DNA of 64,000 nucleotides from Methylomonas sp. LW13 (GCF_016865255.1 NZ_CP033381.1:682001-746000); one strand, 5' to 3'; numbered from the stretch's first letter, positions 1 to 9,354 are shown. A program made the numbers and translations. Notes: a model not told the origin generated them from the sequence alone.

Positions 1-836
1 CAAAGCGTGTTCTCTACGTCATTAGTCTGGAACGAAATGTAAGTTATGTTGAGCTTAAGCAAATTCTTTCTTATACGGATCAAACTATTGGAGATGCAAT
101 TCAGGAATTAAAAGGTCTTTTTCTTGTAAGTGCTCCCTCGATTGCTAAAGAAGCTCGCTATACAGTGGAGCCTAATACAGGGCTTCTCGTGCTTGAGTTA
201 GGACAAAAGCTTGGCATTGACCATACGGCTCTTAATAAGTCAGCTAAGAGCGCTCGTACTGACGCAATTGGGCTCTCTCTTCAAAAGCGTTCAGGAATTG
301 TAGGACAAGCCATTTCACAAGCAGTCGCGCTGCTTAAAAGTGAAAACCCCAGAGATGCTTTGAAAACAGTTACAGACGCATCTAAGAAATTGAATAAGCC
401 CCATCCTGACTTATTACTTGCTATAGGTCGTTTTAGTCTCAAGCAAGACCCTCCAAATCAGGATCAGGCAAGCAGTGTGTTTGAGCAAGCGTACTCACTA
501 GGTCAGCGTAAGCCTCTATTATTTGAGCTCTGGTTTGACGCTGAATTCGGAAGAAACAAATTTGATTCTGCACTTTTTGTGGCAACGGCGGCTATTGAAC
601 TTCAGGTTGGAGATAATTTCAGATGGTATGAACGACGTGCCCAGGTACACGTTGCACTTGTTAACAGATCGGACTCAAGGATTACGGTTGACGCAGCAAT
701 TCGGGAGATAGATTTGGCTATTGCGGATCTGCAGAAGGCAAAGGATTTCAATGATAATCGCATCATGTGCTACCAGGTGGATCAACTTATTCATCAGGTG
801 TCGAGCCTTCGATATAAGTTGCTAACGACAGTATGA
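1..836 (+). CDS. C-terminal part of an unrecognised helical-repeat protein (partial)
   Basis: The reading frame is open from base 3 to the stop at 834-836 with no start inside the window that looks real, so the gene begins left of the window. About 277 residues are visible. The first 60 or so look like a winged-helix segment (LKQILSY, then AIQELKGLFLV). The rest is helical with TPR-like spacing (RDALKTVTDASKKL, then PDLLLAIGRFSLKQ). That order of winged helix followed by repeats is common at the C-terminus of STAND or NB-ARC type ATPases, many of which act in defence, but no ATPase motif is visible here. The AT-rich codon use differs from the tra genes. The function is inference only. Confidence 0.55.
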   Translation, partial: KRVLYVISLERNVSYVELKQILSYTDQTIGDAIQELKGLFLVSAPSIAKEARYTVEPNTGLLVLELGQKLGIDHTALNKSAKSARTDAIGLSLQKRSGIVGQAISQAVALLKSENPRDALKTVTDASKKLNKPHPDLLLAIGRFSLKQDPPNQDQASSVFEQAYSLGQRKPLLFELWFDAEFGRNKFDSALFVATAAIELQVGDNFRWYERRAQVHVALVNRSDSRITVDAAIREIDLAIADLQKAKDFNDNRIMCYQVDQLIHQVSSLRYKLLTTV

Positions 837-1541
837 CCGAGATGTATTCCTGCTGGCTTGGAACAAGAGTTTGCACAGGTAGAATCAGTTAGCTGTACGG
901 CAGTTATTATGATCGGAGCAGTCGCTCAAATGACATATTTCTCTATGCCTATAACTTCTGCTTTTGGCCGTTTGATTGAGGTCGCCAATGGCCGCTTTGT
1001 TGATCTCCAACCTGCACACTCTGGATTTTACTGACTGGCCAGTTTGGAGAAACGCGACAGGCAGGAGTTGGTCGATTTCCATATTACCCACATTTAAAAG
1101 CCGCCTTTCATCCCCGTCGTAATCGCCTCGGGGTTAAGGGCAGTTTTGCGATTGCAATCATTGACCGACATTTAATCGCAACGGGTAGCTGGTTTGCAGC
1201 GGAATACGCATAATGCCTGCTCAAGGTAATCGCTACTTTTTTAGGACGAAGCTGAAAATCGCAGACTTTCGTCCAGAAATTGCAGACTCAGCCTTTGCAA
1301 GGTTCGACTTTTCCGTTGAACACTTATTTTACAAATCGACCAATCTTACCTTGCTAAAAAATGGAAATCGCAAATATGCATGATATGTACTAATAGTACA
1401 TGTTAATAGTACATGTACCATTATACTAAGTCATATATATCATGCTGTTATAACTATATAGTACGTAGTGGAGGGTTACTTGATGTATAAGATTAAAAAA
1501 AGATTATAAATAGATTAGCACCCGATTTTTCGAGTCGTTGA
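837..1541. other. gene-free stretch, AT-rich toward its right end
   Basis: No convincing gene is present. A 68-codon minus-strand frame at 885-1091 lacks a ribosome site and recognisable sequence. The stretch becomes very AT-rich from about 1360 to 1530, just before the iterons, which is where a plasmid origin usually melts. It holds the tandem repeat listed separately. Confidence 0.6.
1391..1416. repeat. two tandem 13-bp repeats in the AT-rich origin flank
   Basis: TAATAGTACATGT occurs twice head to tail (1391-1403 and 1404-1416) and is followed by AT-rich sequence. Tandem 13-mers next to iterons are typical of the DNA-unwinding part of plasmid origins. That role is inferred from position. 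Confidence 0.5.
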
Positions 1542-1582
1542 AAATCGCTGTAGGCCACGCCTAACATGGCTTACAGCGATTT
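1542..1582. repeat. inverted repeat beside the iterons
   Basis: AAATCGCTGTA (1542-1552) pairs with TACAGCGATTT (1572-1582). An inner GCCA/TGGC pair closes a 9-nt loop, with one G-T wobble between the two stems. It ends 18 bp before the first iteron and may be an origin hairpin or a protein site. Confidence 0.5.
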
Positions 1583-1599
1583 CAAAAAATTGACCAAGC

Positions 1600-1796
1600 G
1601 TTAGTCGAATGCCGTGTGTTTTGTCAGCCGAATGCCGTGCTTTGCGTTAGCCGAATGCCGTGGGGTGTCAGTCGAATGCCGTTACCTTGTTAGCCGAATG
1701 CCGTGCCTCTGTCAGTCGAATGCCGTGTGCCCGTCAGCCGAATGCCGTGTCGGGGCGGCATCGACCGGGCTAAAAGTGCGTCAGTCGAATGCCGTG
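1600..1796. repeat. eight iterons, putative oriV
   Basis: The unit is GT(T/C)AG(T/C)CGAATGCCGTG, 17 bp. Copies start at 1600, 1623, 1646, 1667, 1689, 1711, 1733 and 1780. The first seven are spaced 21-23 bp, about two helical turns, so an initiator would bind one face of the DNA. The eighth lies 47 bp further on. Copy 4 ends in T instead of G. The array abuts the 3' end of a TrfA-type initiator gene, as expected for an iteron-controlled plasmid origin. Confidence 0.9.
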
Positions 1797-1805
1797 CCAT
1801 TTTGG

Positions 1806-2672
1806 TTAATGTTGCCTGAGTTCGAGATGCCGTTTTTGCGTGGGTGTGGGTTGTTTTTGGACCTTGACGACATCCTCATCGATTTCAAAGTGCTCAATAG
1901 CGCCGATAGTGACCAAGGCCTGCAAGGCTTTACGCATCCGCAGTTTGAAGTCGCGGGGATTTTGGGTGCTACTGCCACTGAGTTGGTAAAGCGTTTGCAG
2001 TTTCAACGGATACGGTGCGGCATGCGACGACAGGAAGCCATGCAGCCATAACGCCAGGGGATGTTTACGCAATTGCTGTCGCTGTTCGAATTCGATATGG
2101 GTGTAACCGTCTTCGAACAGTCGTAACATCGACTCGGTCAGTTCCACCACATAGCGCTGAGTGATTTCGTCGCGGTGGTAGCGCAGAAACCCTTTTTCAC
2201 CAAACGTCTGCCGACCGTGGTAGGTGATTTCGACGAAGGCGCCGCCTAAACGCGCCATGGATTCCTTCAACCATTCGTGCTGACTTTTGCCGGTCGATCG
2301 GCCTAACGCCATCAGCAGCGCGTGCGCACTGAAGGTGACGCTAAAGCCCGGCAATTGCATTCTGGACAGGTGCACGATCTGCATCCAGACGTCCAGATCG
2401 GACTGATTGAGCTGAACGCCCAGATAACGGACTTCGATGCCCTCGACAGCTGCCAGTAAGGTGCGCTTTTTGTACGCTATCCGCTCATTGCCCTGCACAC
2501 CAGCAAACAACGCACTGCGCAAACAGGCATTCGGGGTGCCGCGCATACCGGCTGGCCAACTGGGAAGTGTCGCTAGCGACTCCACGCGTCGGGGCTGGGC
2601 TTTCTTGCGTTCAGTCAATGACTGGAAGCGTTCGGTCAAATTGGTCAGTGACGTGACGGTATTTTGAGTCAT
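1806..2672 (-). CDS. trfA: TrfA-family plasmid replication initiator
   Basis: The 288-residue protein should bind the neighbouring iterons, open the origin and load the host helicase. It matches the TrfA family of RK2-type plasmids along its central and C-terminal parts: TPNACLRSALF near residue 48, AAVEGIEVRYLG, QSDLDVWMQIVHL, HALLMALGRSTGK, the segment after YRDE-like RYHRDEITQRYVVEL, and LALWLHGFLSSHAAPYPLK. I chose the ATG at 2672 because GAGG lies five bases upstream. A GTG two codons earlier would touch that site. The upstream small gene ends 8 bp before the start, so the two are probably one operon reading away from the shared traI promoter region. The iterons lie past its 3' end. Confidence 0.93.
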   Translation of the reverse strand: MTQNTVTSLTNLTERFQSLTERKKAQPRRVESLATLPSWPAGMRGTPNACLRSALFAGVQGNERIAYKKRTLLAAVEGIEVRYLGVQLNQSDLDVWMQIVHLSRMQLPGFSVTFSAHALLMALGRSTGKSQHEWLKESMARLGGAFVEITYHGRQTFGEKGFLRYHRDEITQRYVVELTESMLRLFEDGYTHIEFEQRQQLRKHPLALWLHGFLSSHAAPYPLKLQTLYQLSGSSTQNPRDFKLRMRKALQALVTIGAIEHFEIDEDVVKVQKQPTPTQKRHLELRQH

Positions 2673-2679
2673 ACCCACC

Positions 2680-3120
2680 TCACTTTTTCAAACTGCGGGG
2701 ATCGCAGTGCGTGGATGACGAAGTCACCGGAGGTGGGTTTTGCTGGAGCATCTCGCGCTCTACGTCGGTCAGGTCCAGTTGATGATGACAGTATTTGCGC
2801 CAAGCCCGTTCCAGGGTCATGGGATCGGGAACTTCGGCGCTTTCATTTCTGACGGGTTCATCCAAGGAGGAATCCGTTATGGTTGACCCTACCGGATCAT
2901 CGCGTCTGACCACATGTTCGATGGATGAGGTACACCATACCGAACCGCCCAAACGAGTGGGCTGTCTAGCGTGGTCGAGGCGCCAGGCTAACTCGGCCGG
3001 TGGAACCAGCGATTCAATGACGGTTTCGCTGACCAGGTCAGACGGCGCGGGTAAGGTACTACAGCCCATACAGATCAGGATGGGAATTAGTGTGCTAACG
3101 GGGGTGTTTCGGATACTCAT
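2680..3120 (-). CDS. small exported protein, possible lipoprotein, upstream of trfA
   Basis: The 146-residue product begins with a hydrophobic stretch (STLIPILICMGC) followed by Cys20. This suggests a signal peptide and perhaps a lipoprotein, although the residues before the Cys are not an ideal lipobox. The rest is polar with no domain I recognise. A start 14 codons upstream (3162) is possible, but it would push the signal peptide inward. It reads directly into trfA, and its promoter must lie in the 3121-3249 gap that also serves traI. The function is unknown; the position suggests a plasmid backbone gene. Confidence 0.6.
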   Translation of the reverse strand: MSIRNTPVSTLIPILICMGCSTLPAPSDLVSETVIESLVPPAELAWRLDHARQPTRLGGSVWCTSSIEHVVRRDDPVGSTITDSSLDEPVRNESAEVPDPMTLERAWRKYCHHQLDLTDVEREMLQQNPPPVTSSSTHCDPRSLKK

Positions 3121-3175
3121 GTCGTCTCCAGTCGATTTTTGAAGACTCAACACAGTAAGCATTATTTTTTAGGGC

Positions 3176-3217
3176 TCATCTTCGAAATCGCGATAATTAT
3201 TGCGATTTCGAAGATGA
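3176..3217. promoter_or_regulatory. palindromic operator, copy 1 (trfA/traI divergent region)
   Basis: Core GAAATCGC (3184-3191), a 10-bp AT-rich centre and GCGATTTC (3202-3209). In this copy the arms extend to a 42-bp palindrome with one mismatched pair. The same core occurs upstream of traL and of ssb. It lies between the leftward trfA operon and the rightward traI operon and could control both. Confidence 0.7.
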
Positions 3218-3249
3218 TCTCGAAAAAAAGTTAGGCATGATGGGTCGCC

Positions 3250-5655
3250 ATGAAAACCCATCAATCTTCATTTCGGATTCCTTGGCTGCAACGTTGGTTT
3301 GGCGCGAGTCAACCCGTACCTGTGCCTTGCCCGGCCATCCAGGAAGACGAGATTCCCCGTTACCCGCCCTTCATGAAGGGGCTGCCGGCCGCGCCGGTGG
3401 CACGCGTTCTCGGTACCCAAGCCGAACTGATTCAGACCATCGAACAGACCTTAGCGCTACCGGAGGCACTGTTTCAAAGCATCGTATTGCCGGTGATCGC
3501 GCGTTATGCCGCCTTCAGTCATCTGCTGCCGGCATCGGAGTCGCATCATCATCGAGGGGCTGGCGGCTTGTTTCGACATGGGTTGGAGGTCGCGCACTGG
3601 GCCACGTTGGCTTCCAAAGACTGTCTGTTTGCCACCGATGCCACCCCTAAAGTCCGAAAATCCCTGGAACTGCGCTGGCGACTGGCTGTGTGTTTTGCCG
3701 GGTTGCTGCATGACATCGGCAAACCGGTATCCGACATGGCCGTGATCGACCAACAGGGTGAACACACTTGGAATCCTTGCGATGAAAACCTGACGGATTG
3801 GGCTAACCAGCATCACATCGAGCGCTATTTTTTACGCTGGCGTGAGAATCGGCATAAACGCCATGAACAGTTTTCTGCCCTGGTCATCGAGCGGGTTTTG
3901 ACCCGCGAATCGCGTGCCTTCATTCTGGAGCCAGGCCCTGAGATCATGCAAGCTTTGTTGGAAACCATCCATGGTCTGGATCGGGGCTCCAAATGCTATG
4001 CGCTGGTGATGGCCGCCGATTGCATGAGTGTGGAACGGGATTTGAAGGCCCACTACCACGGTTTGGAATCCGCGATGGGCATGCCGGTTGAACGCTACCT
4101 GTGCGATGCCATGCGCCGTTTGATTAAATCCGGTCAATGGCTAGCCAACGAAAAGGGTGCCAGGATTTGGCGATTCGAAGACGGTCTGTATATCGTCTGG
4201 CGTACCGCCGTTAAAGAAATCCTGAGCCTGTTGGATAAGGATCATATCCCCGGCATCCCGCGCGATGAAGATACCCTGGCGGATATTTTGATCGAACGCG
4301 GGCTCGCGATTCCAAAATCTCTAGCCAACGGCGGACGGTTTCGTTATTGGCACATGCAAACCGAGAGTCTGAATGGCAGCTTGTTCATGTTGCGCTTGGC
4401 CTCGATCGAGCTGGTGTATAGCGGTGAACCGCCGGTCGCTGTGATTGGTGCCGAAGTGAAGGACGAGACCGAGTCACCTGTTGCTGATCAAACCCCGTCA
4501 ATTTCCCAGTCTACGAGCGAACCTAAAACCAATGTTGGCAAGCGGCGAAAAGTGAAGGCGCATGATAACCCGGTCAAAATCACCGCGGACGAGCCCAAAA
4601 GTGAACACGTCGCTGAACCGATCTTACCCGCCGATTTAGCGGCAATTTTGGCTATGGATGCGCTAGCAGACAGTGGCAGTGGGTTAAGCGATCATGCGGG
4701 TCTCGAGGTGGGAGAAATGGTCGATCCTCATCAAAACGACACCACGCCAAAATCGCCAAGCAGCGACTCGACAGGCGTGATTGAAGTCGAGTCAGACTCC
4801 CTTGCACCGAACAATACTCAGCAAGATCAAAGTGACGTGGCCCGACACTGGCTGGCATCGCAAGGTCAAGCAGGACGCTGGCTGATTCAAATGGCCAGTA
4901 TAGTCACGGCTGAACACTGGCGCTGGGGCACGGATATTTTGGAGGTGCAGCAACAGTGCTTGCTGAGTTTTCCCAAGACGCCGGATGCACTCAAGCTGGA
5001 AGCCAATCAGTTTATTCGCGTCCTGGAGGAAAAAGGCTGGTTGGTGACCGATGTGCTTTCGCCTATGCGTAAGGTTAGAGAGATCCAGCAAGTCCGTGGC
5101 GTACTTCTCGCCAGTGAACCAAGCGGCATGTTCAAACAGCTTTTAGCCAACACGACTATGCCCAATGCCCATCGGCCTCAACTGACTGAATCGGAATTGT
5201 CAGGTCAGACACGGGAACAGAAGTCCGAACCCACGTCAGAAAATACCCTAAAGCCCTCAACGGTATCGTCCAGCACACCCGCAACCAATCCGGAAACGCC
5301 TCTCGATGCCAAACCCTTGCCGGATAACGCCACACCCAAGTCTGCTTCACTGGTACCCGACAACCCCGAGCACGTGAAAACTAAGTATTCCAAAGCGAAA
5401 TCGGACACGGGCGCCCACAAAAAGCAGCACTACCGGCAAGCCATCAGACACTGGATGGACGAATTGCAACAAGCACCCGCGCGAACGGCAGTGGCTGGAG
5501 ATGACGCGACATGGCTTGAAGTGGACGAACAAGCCATAGCGAATTTTCTGAATAACACACCTGGCTTGACCCGCACCCAGTTAATGCGAGAACTTGCCAG
5601 TCATGGTGATTTCCGAAGTGTCGGTACCTGTTTACAACTGCGGCGTACGCCATGA
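3250..5655 (+). CDS. traI: MOBH-family conjugative relaxase TraI
   Basis: The relaxase of MOBH elements such as SXT and IncA/C plasmids nicks oriT and pilots the strand into the recipient. The 801-residue protein has the TraI_2 domain in its first 330 residues. The histidine cluster HHHRGAGGLFRHGLEVA is at 99-115 and the HD-type metal motif HDIGKP at 154-159. A low-complexity linker rich in Ser, Pro and Thr (about 395-520) leads to a winged-helix block (about 525-610). A second linker precedes a last domain near 710-800 that resembles the family C-terminal domain. The stop overlaps the traD start by ATGA. The upstream operator suggests control together with the other tra blocks. Confidence 0.92.
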   Translation: MKTHQSSFRIPWLQRWFGASQPVPVPCPAIQEDEIPRYPPFMKGLPAAPVARVLGTQAELIQTIEQTLALPEALFQSIVLPVIARYAAFSHLLPASESHHHRGAGGLFRHGLEVAHWATLASKDCLFATDATPKVRKSLELRWRLAVCFAGLLHDIGKPVSDMAVIDQQGEHTWNPCDENLTDWANQHHIERYFLRWRENRHKRHEQFSALVIERVLTRESRAFILEPGPEIMQALLETIHGLDRGSKCYALVMAADCMSVERDLKAHYHGLESAMGMPVERYLCDAMRRLIKSGQWLANEKGARIWRFEDGLYIVWRTAVKEILSLLDKDHIPGIPRDEDTLADILIERGLAIPKSLANGGRFRYWHMQTESLNGSLFMLRLASIELVYSGEPPVAVIGAEVKDETESPVADQTPSISQSTSEPKTNVGKRRKVKAHDNPVKITADEPKSEHVAEPILPADLAAILAMDALADSGSGLSDHAGLEVGEMVDPHQNDTTPKSPSSDSTGVIEVESDSLAPNNTQQDQSDVARHWLASQGQAGRWLIQMASIVTAEHWRWGTDILEVQQQCLLSFPKTPDALKLEANQFIRVLEEKGWLVTDVLSPMRKVREIQQVRGVLLASEPSGMFKQLLANTTMPNAHRPQLTESELSGQTREQKSEPTSENTLKPSTVSSSTPATNPETPLDAKPLPDNATPKSASLVPDNPEHVKTKYSKAKSDTGAHKKQHYRQAIRHWMDELQQAPARTAVAGDDATWLEVDEQAIANFLNNTPGLTRTQLMRELASHGDFRSVGTCLQLRRTP

Positions 5656-7496
5656 AATCCGATTACGACTATCAGTTTCCCTGGCGGCCGATCTTCGAGG
5701 TGTATGCCATCTCGGGTTGGTTGGGCGGTGCTGGTTTGGCGCATTTCACCAGCCGCTGGTCAGGATTGCCGCGCGAACCCTTCGACTGGTTGATGACGGC
5801 GTGCGGCGTGATGGCGTGTTGGCGGTTGTCGCCGGCGCTGAGTCTTTGGTACCGCAAACGCCGGTTGCGGCAGTTTCGTTTTCAATACCTGGATGCCGAA
5901 AAGCTGGTAGCGATGGTGAAACAGCATCCCGAGGCCTTGTGGTTCGGCTGGGGATTCGATTGGGTGCAAAAGCATGCGCAATTGGCCTATGAGATCTTGA
6001 AACGGGATGTATCGACGCTGATTCCGAGCGATCATCAACGTATGGGCTCGGCGTGGATTCACGGTTTGGAAGTGTCCGAAAGCGATATTCGTCAGCCCTT
6101 GCAGCATACCGCCGGCCATACGCTGCTGGTTGGTACCACCGGTGCCGGTAAAACGCGCGCCTTTGACGTGTTGGTGACACAAGCCGTGTTGCGCGGCGAA
6201 GCGGTGATCATTATCGATCCCAAGGGCGACAAGGATTTGATGACCTGCGCCAAACGGGCTTGTGCCTTGGCCAAGCGCCCGGATCGATTCGTGTATTTCC
6301 ACCCCGCGTTTCCGGAAGACAGTGTACGACTCGATCCCTTGCACAATTTCAACCGACCTTCGGAAATCGCCAGCCGCATCAGTGCCATTTCGCCCAGCGA
6401 AAGCAGCAACGATCCGTTCAAGGCCTTTGGCCAAAAATCGCTGGATAACGTGATTCAGGGCTTGATGGTGATCGAGGAACGTCCGACTTTGGTGAAATTA
6501 CGGCGTTACTTGGAAGGCGGTCCTTCGACGTTGGTGATTCAAGCTTTGGAACGCTATTTCGACAACAACCTGGGCCATTGGCGGCAAGAGGCGCGGCCTT
6601 ACCTGAAGAATGCCAAGGACATCGATTCCAAAGCGGTGGGATTGGTGCGGTTTTATCGGGAGGTCGTGCAGTATCAATTACCGAATCTGGATTTGGAAGG
6701 CCTGTTGTCCTTGTTCGAACACGACCGGGCACATTTCAGCAAGATGGTTGCTTCCTTGATTCCGATCATGAACATGCTGACCTCAGGTTCCTTGGGGCCT
6801 TTGCTGTCACCGAATCCGCACGACGTAGATGACTTGCGTCCCATCACCAATACCGGCCATATCATCGAAAAAGCCCAGGTGGCTTACATTGGCTTGGACT
6901 CGTTATCGGATGGCATGGTGGGCAGTGCGATTGGCTCGATTCTGTTGGCGGATTTGGCCGCCGTTGCCGGCGATCGTTATAACTATGGTGTCTCGGACCG
7001 ACCGGTGAATGTGTTCGTCGACGAGGCAGCGGAAGTCATCAACGATCCCTTCATTCAAGTGCTGAACAAAGGCCGCGGCGCCAAGATTCGACTGTTCATC
7101 GCCACCCAGACCTTTGCCGACTTTGCCGCCCGCACCGGTTCTCAGGACAAAGCCCGGCAAGTGCTGGGCAACGTCAACAACCTGATCGCGCTCAGGATCA
7201 TGGACAGCGAGACCCAGCAGTACATCACCGACAATCTGCCCAAAACCCGTTTGAAATACATCATGCGCACCCAAGGCGTCGCCACCAGCGCGACCAATCC
7301 TACGGTGTTCTCTGGCAATGTCGGTGAACGCCTGATGGAAGAAGAAGGTGATTTGTTTGCCCCGCAGTTACTCGGACAACTGCCGGACTTGCATTACATC
7401 GCCAAGTTATCCGGTGGTCGCATCGTCAAAGGCCGCTTGCCGATTTTGCGGTCGGAACTGGACCGACAACAGAATCGCCAAGGTGCCGGCTCATGA
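5652..7496 (+). CDS. traD: TraD coupling protein (VirD4/TraG family ATPase)
   Basis: This inner-membrane ATPase links the relaxosome to the secretion channel. Of 614 residues, the first 65 or so carry hydrophobic segments (IFEVYAISGWLGGAGLAHF, then WLMTACGVMACW). Walker A is GTTGAGKT at 161-168. Walker B with the DEAAEV signature lies near residue 455. IATQTFADFA follows, as expected for the coupling-protein family. It sits between traI and the DUF4400 gene with 4-nt overlaps on both sides, as in SXT-type elements. The sequence appears intact. Confidence 0.95.
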   Translation: MKSDYDYQFPWRPIFEVYAISGWLGGAGLAHFTSRWSGLPREPFDWLMTACGVMACWRLSPALSLWYRKRRLRQFRFQYLDAEKLVAMVKQHPEALWFGWGFDWVQKHAQLAYEILKRDVSTLIPSDHQRMGSAWIHGLEVSESDIRQPLQHTAGHTLLVGTTGAGKTRAFDVLVTQAVLRGEAVIIIDPKGDKDLMTCAKRACALAKRPDRFVYFHPAFPEDSVRLDPLHNFNRPSEIASRISAISPSESSNDPFKAFGQKSLDNVIQGLMVIEERPTLVKLRRYLEGGPSTLVIQALERYFDNNLGHWRQEARPYLKNAKDIDSKAVGLVRFYREVVQYQLPNLDLEGLLSLFEHDRAHFSKMVASLIPIMNMLTSGSLGPLLSPNPHDVDDLRPITNTGHIIEKAQVAYIGLDSLSDGMVGSAIGSILLADLAAVAGDRYNYGVSDRPVNVFVDEAAEVINDPFIQVLNKGRGAKIRLFIATQTFADFAARTGSQDKARQVLGNVNNLIALRIMDSETQQYITDNLPKTRLKYIMRTQGVATSATNPTVFSGNVGERLMEEEGDLFAPQLLGQLPDLHYIAKLSGGRIVKGRLPILRSELDRQQNRQGAGS

Positions 7497-8125
7497 CCCG
7501 CAATCTGTTGTTTAGCCTGATGCTTTGGCTACTGGAAGTGATCCTGGTGGCCAGTTTTGTGTCGGATCGCTGGACCCGCGAACTGCAGCGCGCCGAAGAT
7601 CAGATGATGATCGGCTACTTTGGCGCCGCCAAAGAATCGCAGATCAGCAAAACCGCGCAGCACTGGTTCGATCGTCTGTTTGTCACCACCGGCATCCGCG
7701 ACAGCGTGTTCCGCTATTTCATCCCCACTGAGCGCGAGCGGCAGATGTCCAAAGGCTTCGAGGATGTGGGGCGTAACGATTTGTTTCCCTTTATCGAAAG
7801 CCGACTCAACGTACTGTGGGACACGATCTTTCAAATGATCAAACGCCTGACCACGGCGTGTATCTGGTTACCGTACCTGGCAGCCGCCTTGCTGCCGTTT
7901 GTCGTCGACGGACTGGTACGGCGCAAGATCAGCCAGACCAATTTCGATTACCCCAGCCCCATGGCGCATCGCTACAGCCTTTATTTGATTCTTGGGGCTA
8001 TGTATCTGCTGCTGGTCAGTTTGACCTTGCCGTTTCCGATTCCGCCGCAAGCCGTCCCGGTAGGCGTTTTTGTCGTGGCTTACGCCGTCAACGTGCTGTT
8101 GGCCAATACGCAAAAGCGGGTGTAG
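7493..8125 (+). CDS. DUF4400-family membrane protein of SXT-type transfer regions
   Basis: The 210-residue protein starts inside the traD stop (ATGA overlap). It has an N-terminal membrane segment (LLFSLMLWLLEVILVASFV), a soluble middle part, and three more hydrophobic segments: IWLPYLAAALLPFVVDGLV, LYLILGAMYLLLVSLTLPF and VPVGVFVVAYAVNVLL. It matches the DUF4400 family found directly after traD in SXT/R391 elements, where it is s043 and is also called TraJ. It probably assists the coupling protein, which is inference from synteny. Cargo begins right after it. Confidence 0.85.
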   Translation: MTRNLLFSLMLWLLEVILVASFVSDRWTRELQRAEDQMMIGYFGAAKESQISKTAQHWFDRLFVTTGIRDSVFRYFIPTERERQMSKGFEDVGRNDLFPFIESRLNVLWDTIFQMIKRLTTACIWLPYLAAALLPFVVDGLVRRKISQTNFDYPSPMAHRYSLYLILGAMYLLLVSLTLPFPIPPQAVPVGVFVVAYAVNVLLANTQKRV

Positions 8126-8217
8126 GCAAATTATGGATGTCACCAGCTACCTACACCGGACGCACCACAAAAATTCATTTCCAGTTTACCCATCAACCTC
8201 AACCCAGGAGAAATGCC

Positions 8218-9354
8218 ATGCAAAGCCATTCCGTTATTGATGCCACCTCTCAGCAACTCGTTCAGGCACTCATGACAACCTCATTCCAACTTGCCATCAA
8301 TCCAGAATCGTCGGTGTCCCAATCGCATTTGCAGGAAATGATCGAGAACTGTGTCGAGCAAGGTCAAGACGATATTTTGATGTCTGCCATGCAACGATCG
8401 ACTGACATCGATGGGCGTTTACTGTTAACCGAACGCATTATTTCGGCTGCCGAATTAACGCACTTAGGGTCAGCAACAGCCCCAAATGAGGCGGCGATCG
8501 TATTTGCCATTCCGATGGTCATCATCACCGATCTTGATAAGGCGTTGCCAAATCGCATCGCCAATCCTCAACGTATTCAACAATTGTTCCAAACCTTCGG
8601 ACTGATCAATGATGAACACGCTATCGCCATCCATGACGAACTATTCGCAGCCGAAGAAATTAACTGGTTACCCAGCCAAATTCGTCACATCAACCGTCAG
8701 TTAACGCAGCAAGCTCAGTCCGGCATTTCATCCGCGGAATCGAACCATTCGTTCAGAACGCATCTCACGCCGAGTTCGGAGGGGCGCATCGTTTTGCGGT
8801 TTTTGGTTGGGGTGGTGGTTTGGGATGATCCGACACGACAATTGTTTTGTTCAGACATGGATCAGGCATTGAATCAAGCCAGGCTTGAACAATGGTCCGA
8901 AGCCTTCAAAGAGGATATGAACGGCCAAACCGGGCACGTCATCTGGGATATTGCAACACCTAGTGCGCTTAGCATGGCCGTTTCACCGGGCATCTATTTG
9001 CTGCATGCCGTCGGTTTTTTCTACACGGCATCGTCGGAAACCCAAGATCATCAAACATCAAAAGCACTGATCAGTACACACGGTGTCGATGGCGTACCCA
9101 GTGAAATTCGGGTGGCATTTTTCGATAGCGCTGAAGAGCTATCAACCGTATTCGTTTGGCCGGTCTTGGCAGGCCATGACGCTAAGTCAATATTTGAAGA
9201 CATCAACGAACTGCTGAACAAAGTCAATGTTCCCCGCGTGGTTTTCGCCGCACTTCTCCCCATCATCGAATTCACAGGTAACTTCGATCGCTATTTTGAA
9301 TTGATGTGTATACAACTGGAGCCTGAGGAAGCTCAACCGTTCAACTTGCATTAA
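8218..9354 (+). CDS. unrecognised 378-residue protein
   Basis: The start is the ATG at 8218, preceded by CAGGAG. A longer frame begins at 7816 but lies over the DUF4400 gene and has no ribosome site. The protein looks soluble and acidic with no signal peptide. Residues 1-30 are helical, a hydrophobic strand stretch follows (EAAIVFAIPMVIITDL, near 100), and another occurs near 185-200 (GRIVLRFLVGVVVWDD). I recognise no domain or catalytic motif. It is convergent with umuC, whose stop is 9 bp away. As the first cargo gene after the mobilisation block it could be accessory or a plasmid backbone gene. Confidence 0.7.
   Translation: MQSHSVIDATSQQLVQALMTTSFQLAINPESSVSQSHLQEMIENCVEQGQDDILMSAMQRSTDIDGRLLLTERIISAAELTHLGSATAPNEAAIVFAIPMVIITDLDKALPNRIANPQRIQQLFQTFGLINDEHAIAIHDELFAAEEINWLPSQIRHINRQLTQQAQSGISSAESNHSFRTHLTPSSEGRIVLRFLVGVVVWDDPTRQLFCSDMDQALNQARLEQWSEAFKEDMNGQTGHVIWDIATPSALSMAVSPGIYLLHAVGFFYTASSETQDHQTSKALISTHGVDGVPSEIRVAFFDSAEELSTVFVWPVLAGHDAKSIFEDINELLNKVNVPRVVFAALLPIIEFTGNFDRYFELMCIQLEPEEAQPFNLH

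Noticed and set aside
885-1091. A 68-codon minus-strand frame right of the first gene
   Set aside because: No ribosome site, no family match and low-complexity surroundings; it looks like decayed repeat sequence.
1600-1796. Regular repeats that could suggest a CRISPR array
   Set aside because: The repeats are 17 bp and the gaps about 5 bp, far too short for spacers, and the array abuts a TrfA gene. They are iterons.
1614-2051. A 145-codon plus-strand frame across the iterons
   Set aside because: It is made largely of repeated iteron codons and the complement of the trfA end, with no ribosome site.
7816-8217. A longer start for the 8218-9354 gene
   Set aside because: It would overlap the DUF4400 gene by 310 bp, and the ribosome site CAGGAG is placed for the ATG at 8218.
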